Shown here piece after piece: positions 63,156-64,000 of a stretch of 64,000 bases of DNA. The notes under the pieces were generated by a model, which was not told where the DNA came from, made no database searches, and was given only the letters and a program-made list of their open reading frames with translations. Numbering within the stretch: the stretch's first letter is position 1; each line of letters begins with the position of its first letter. This DNA comes from Triticum aestivum (taxonomy: Eukaryota > Streptophyta > Magnoliopsida > Poales > Poaceae), in NCBI RefSeq assembly GCF_018294505.1, contig NC_057795.1, positions 229,132,643 through 229,196,642 on the forward strand, in the 5' to 3' direction. Both the position numbers and the translations under genes were made by a program.

Positions 63156-64000
63156 TTTACTGTCGAGTGTCGTTGATATATGAGTCGGCGCAGCATTGGG
63201 ATCGGTCGGGTGAATATGAATCGGCTTCGTTTCACCAGACGATTGAAATGCAGAATCTATGGCCGGCTTCTTGGCTCGGAGCAAATCACTCGGATCTGCA
63301 TTCTTCTGATACTCTTGAAGTTCAACAGCTGCCATCTGCGCATCGGCAATTTTGGAACCCTTCTGGAAGCATTCCTCAGCCTTTTGCCGATTGCCAGTAA
63401 CTGTGATCACACCCTTGGGGCCAGGCATCTTCAACTTGAGGTATACGTAACACAGTCGAGCCATGAAACGGCCTCCCCAGAATGGCATGATAAGCACTCT
63501 GGAAATCCACGACTTCAAATGTCAACTTTTCTTTATGGTACTGCTTGGAATCACCGAAAACCATGTCGAGAGCGATCTGGCCGAGTGATTCGGCTTTCTT
63601 TCCGATGATAACACCATGGAAGCTCATATTGCTCTTGTTAAGCTTGGACATCGGGATGCCCATCCCCTTCAAGGTTTCGGCATAAGGGATATTCAGACCG
63701 CTACCACCGTCCATCAGCACTTTAGTCAGTCGAGTGCCTCCGACCACTGGGTCGACCACCAGCGCTTGCCTCTCAGGGGTGGCTACACGAGCAGGATGGT
63801 CTAACTAGTCGAATGTGATGGCTGTCTGGGACCATTTCAGGTACATGGTCGTTGTCGCAGAGCAACCATATTCACCTCTGTGTTGATAACCTTCAACCGA
63901 CTCTTGCTCTCAACATCAGCAAGAATCATGAGAGTGGAATTGACTTTGGGATAACCATCGTCTTCCTCTTCGTCCTCATCTCTGTCTGACTCTTTCTCCT
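63156..64000 (-). pseudogene. I gag end and protease
   Basis: Leaving the window is an acidic gag tail (ESDRDEDEEEDDGYP), then YLKWSQTAITFD, TAG at 63805-63807, LDHPARVATPERQALVVDPVVGG, and the aspartic protease KVLMDGGSGLN followed by AYHAILGRPF. A frameshift near 63465 moves to the frame of 63518-63153 (ARLCYVYLKLKMPGPKGVIT). This is the normal gag-protease join of Tat-type elements, and J has the same pieces (LMDGGSSLN, YLKLKMPGP). Confidence 0.85.

Larger units (their letters stand above)
52488..64000 (-). mobile_element. Element I: Tat-lineage gypsy retrotransposon with antisense gene and minisatellite
   Basis: Minus strand, starting with its 3' LTR (52488-53054) after CTTAG, and leaving the window within gag. 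Order on the minus strand: gag end, protease, RT, RNase H, second RNase H, integrase, tandem repeats, a gene on the opposite strand, 3' LTR. Two RNase H domains, 3' tandem repeats and extra antisense ORFs are all known in the Tat lineage (Ogre, RIRE2, Grande and relatives). More than 11.5 kb of it is visible. Confidence 0.9.

Overview
This window is intergenic DNA from a large plant genome, almost certainly a Triticeae grass (wheat, goatgrass or barley). I see no host gene that I can defend, no tRNA or rRNA gene and no CRISPR array. Nearly every base belongs to transposable elements inserted into one another. The evidence for Triticeae is Angela/BARE1/WIS-type copia LTRs (TGTTGGAAATATGCCC and TGAAGGAAATATGCCC starts), LTRs starting TGATACGTCTCC, and a CACTA element with CACTACTAGGAAAA ends. 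Element letters A to L are mine.

Layout. 1-3274: 3' part and 3' LTR of element A (+). The LTR is broken by an unassigned block B (3275-3902 and 12258-13417). B is split by element C (3903-12252, minus strand, target duplication CTCCC), and the left LTR of C carries a 1.9-kb non-autonomous CACTA element (4762-6668, target duplication CCA). 13418-14480 is a partial copia LTR (D), interrupted by a second copia LTR (E, 14481-15906). E is split by a 29.8-kb nest and resumes at 45743-46032. The nest is copia element F (15907-45742, minus). Inside it lies gypsy element J (20100-41249, plus, duplication CCCAC). Inside J lie element L (27465-35852, minus, duplication GGCAG) and a 5'-truncated Angela-type copia element K (35949-41033, minus). 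After E come a chromodomain gypsy element G (46033-51643, minus), an LTR H (51644-52487), and a Tat-type gypsy element I (52488 to beyond the window end, minus).

The most interesting biology is in three groups. (1) Elements I and J carry, besides gag-pol on the sense strand, a spliced gene on the opposite strand. In I it has seven exons with canonical splice sites and consistent reading phase, encoding about 944 residues: an N-terminal domain like the 'putative gypsy type transposon' family and a C-terminal coiled coil. (2) In I, pol and the antisense gene are separated by a minisatellite of 19 units of exactly 72 bp, plus related 75-bp units and a separate 77-bp repeat. (3) Elements A, C and L form one family primed by tRNA-Asp. 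They have no visible reverse transcriptase; instead they encode an unrecognised protein of about 611 residues with a CCHC zinc knuckle, a lysine/arginine patch and a conserved hydrophobic C-terminal region. Copies of their polypurine-tract motif (AAGCTTGGGGATGC) are scattered through the 3' non-coding part and inside the reading frame.

All coding regions are decayed. In I, pol stays in one frame for about 3.5 kb and is broken only by TAG and TGA codons, as expected from C-to-T decay of methylated CAG and CGA. The relative order of insertion can be read from the nesting. All family names come from recognition, not from a database search.
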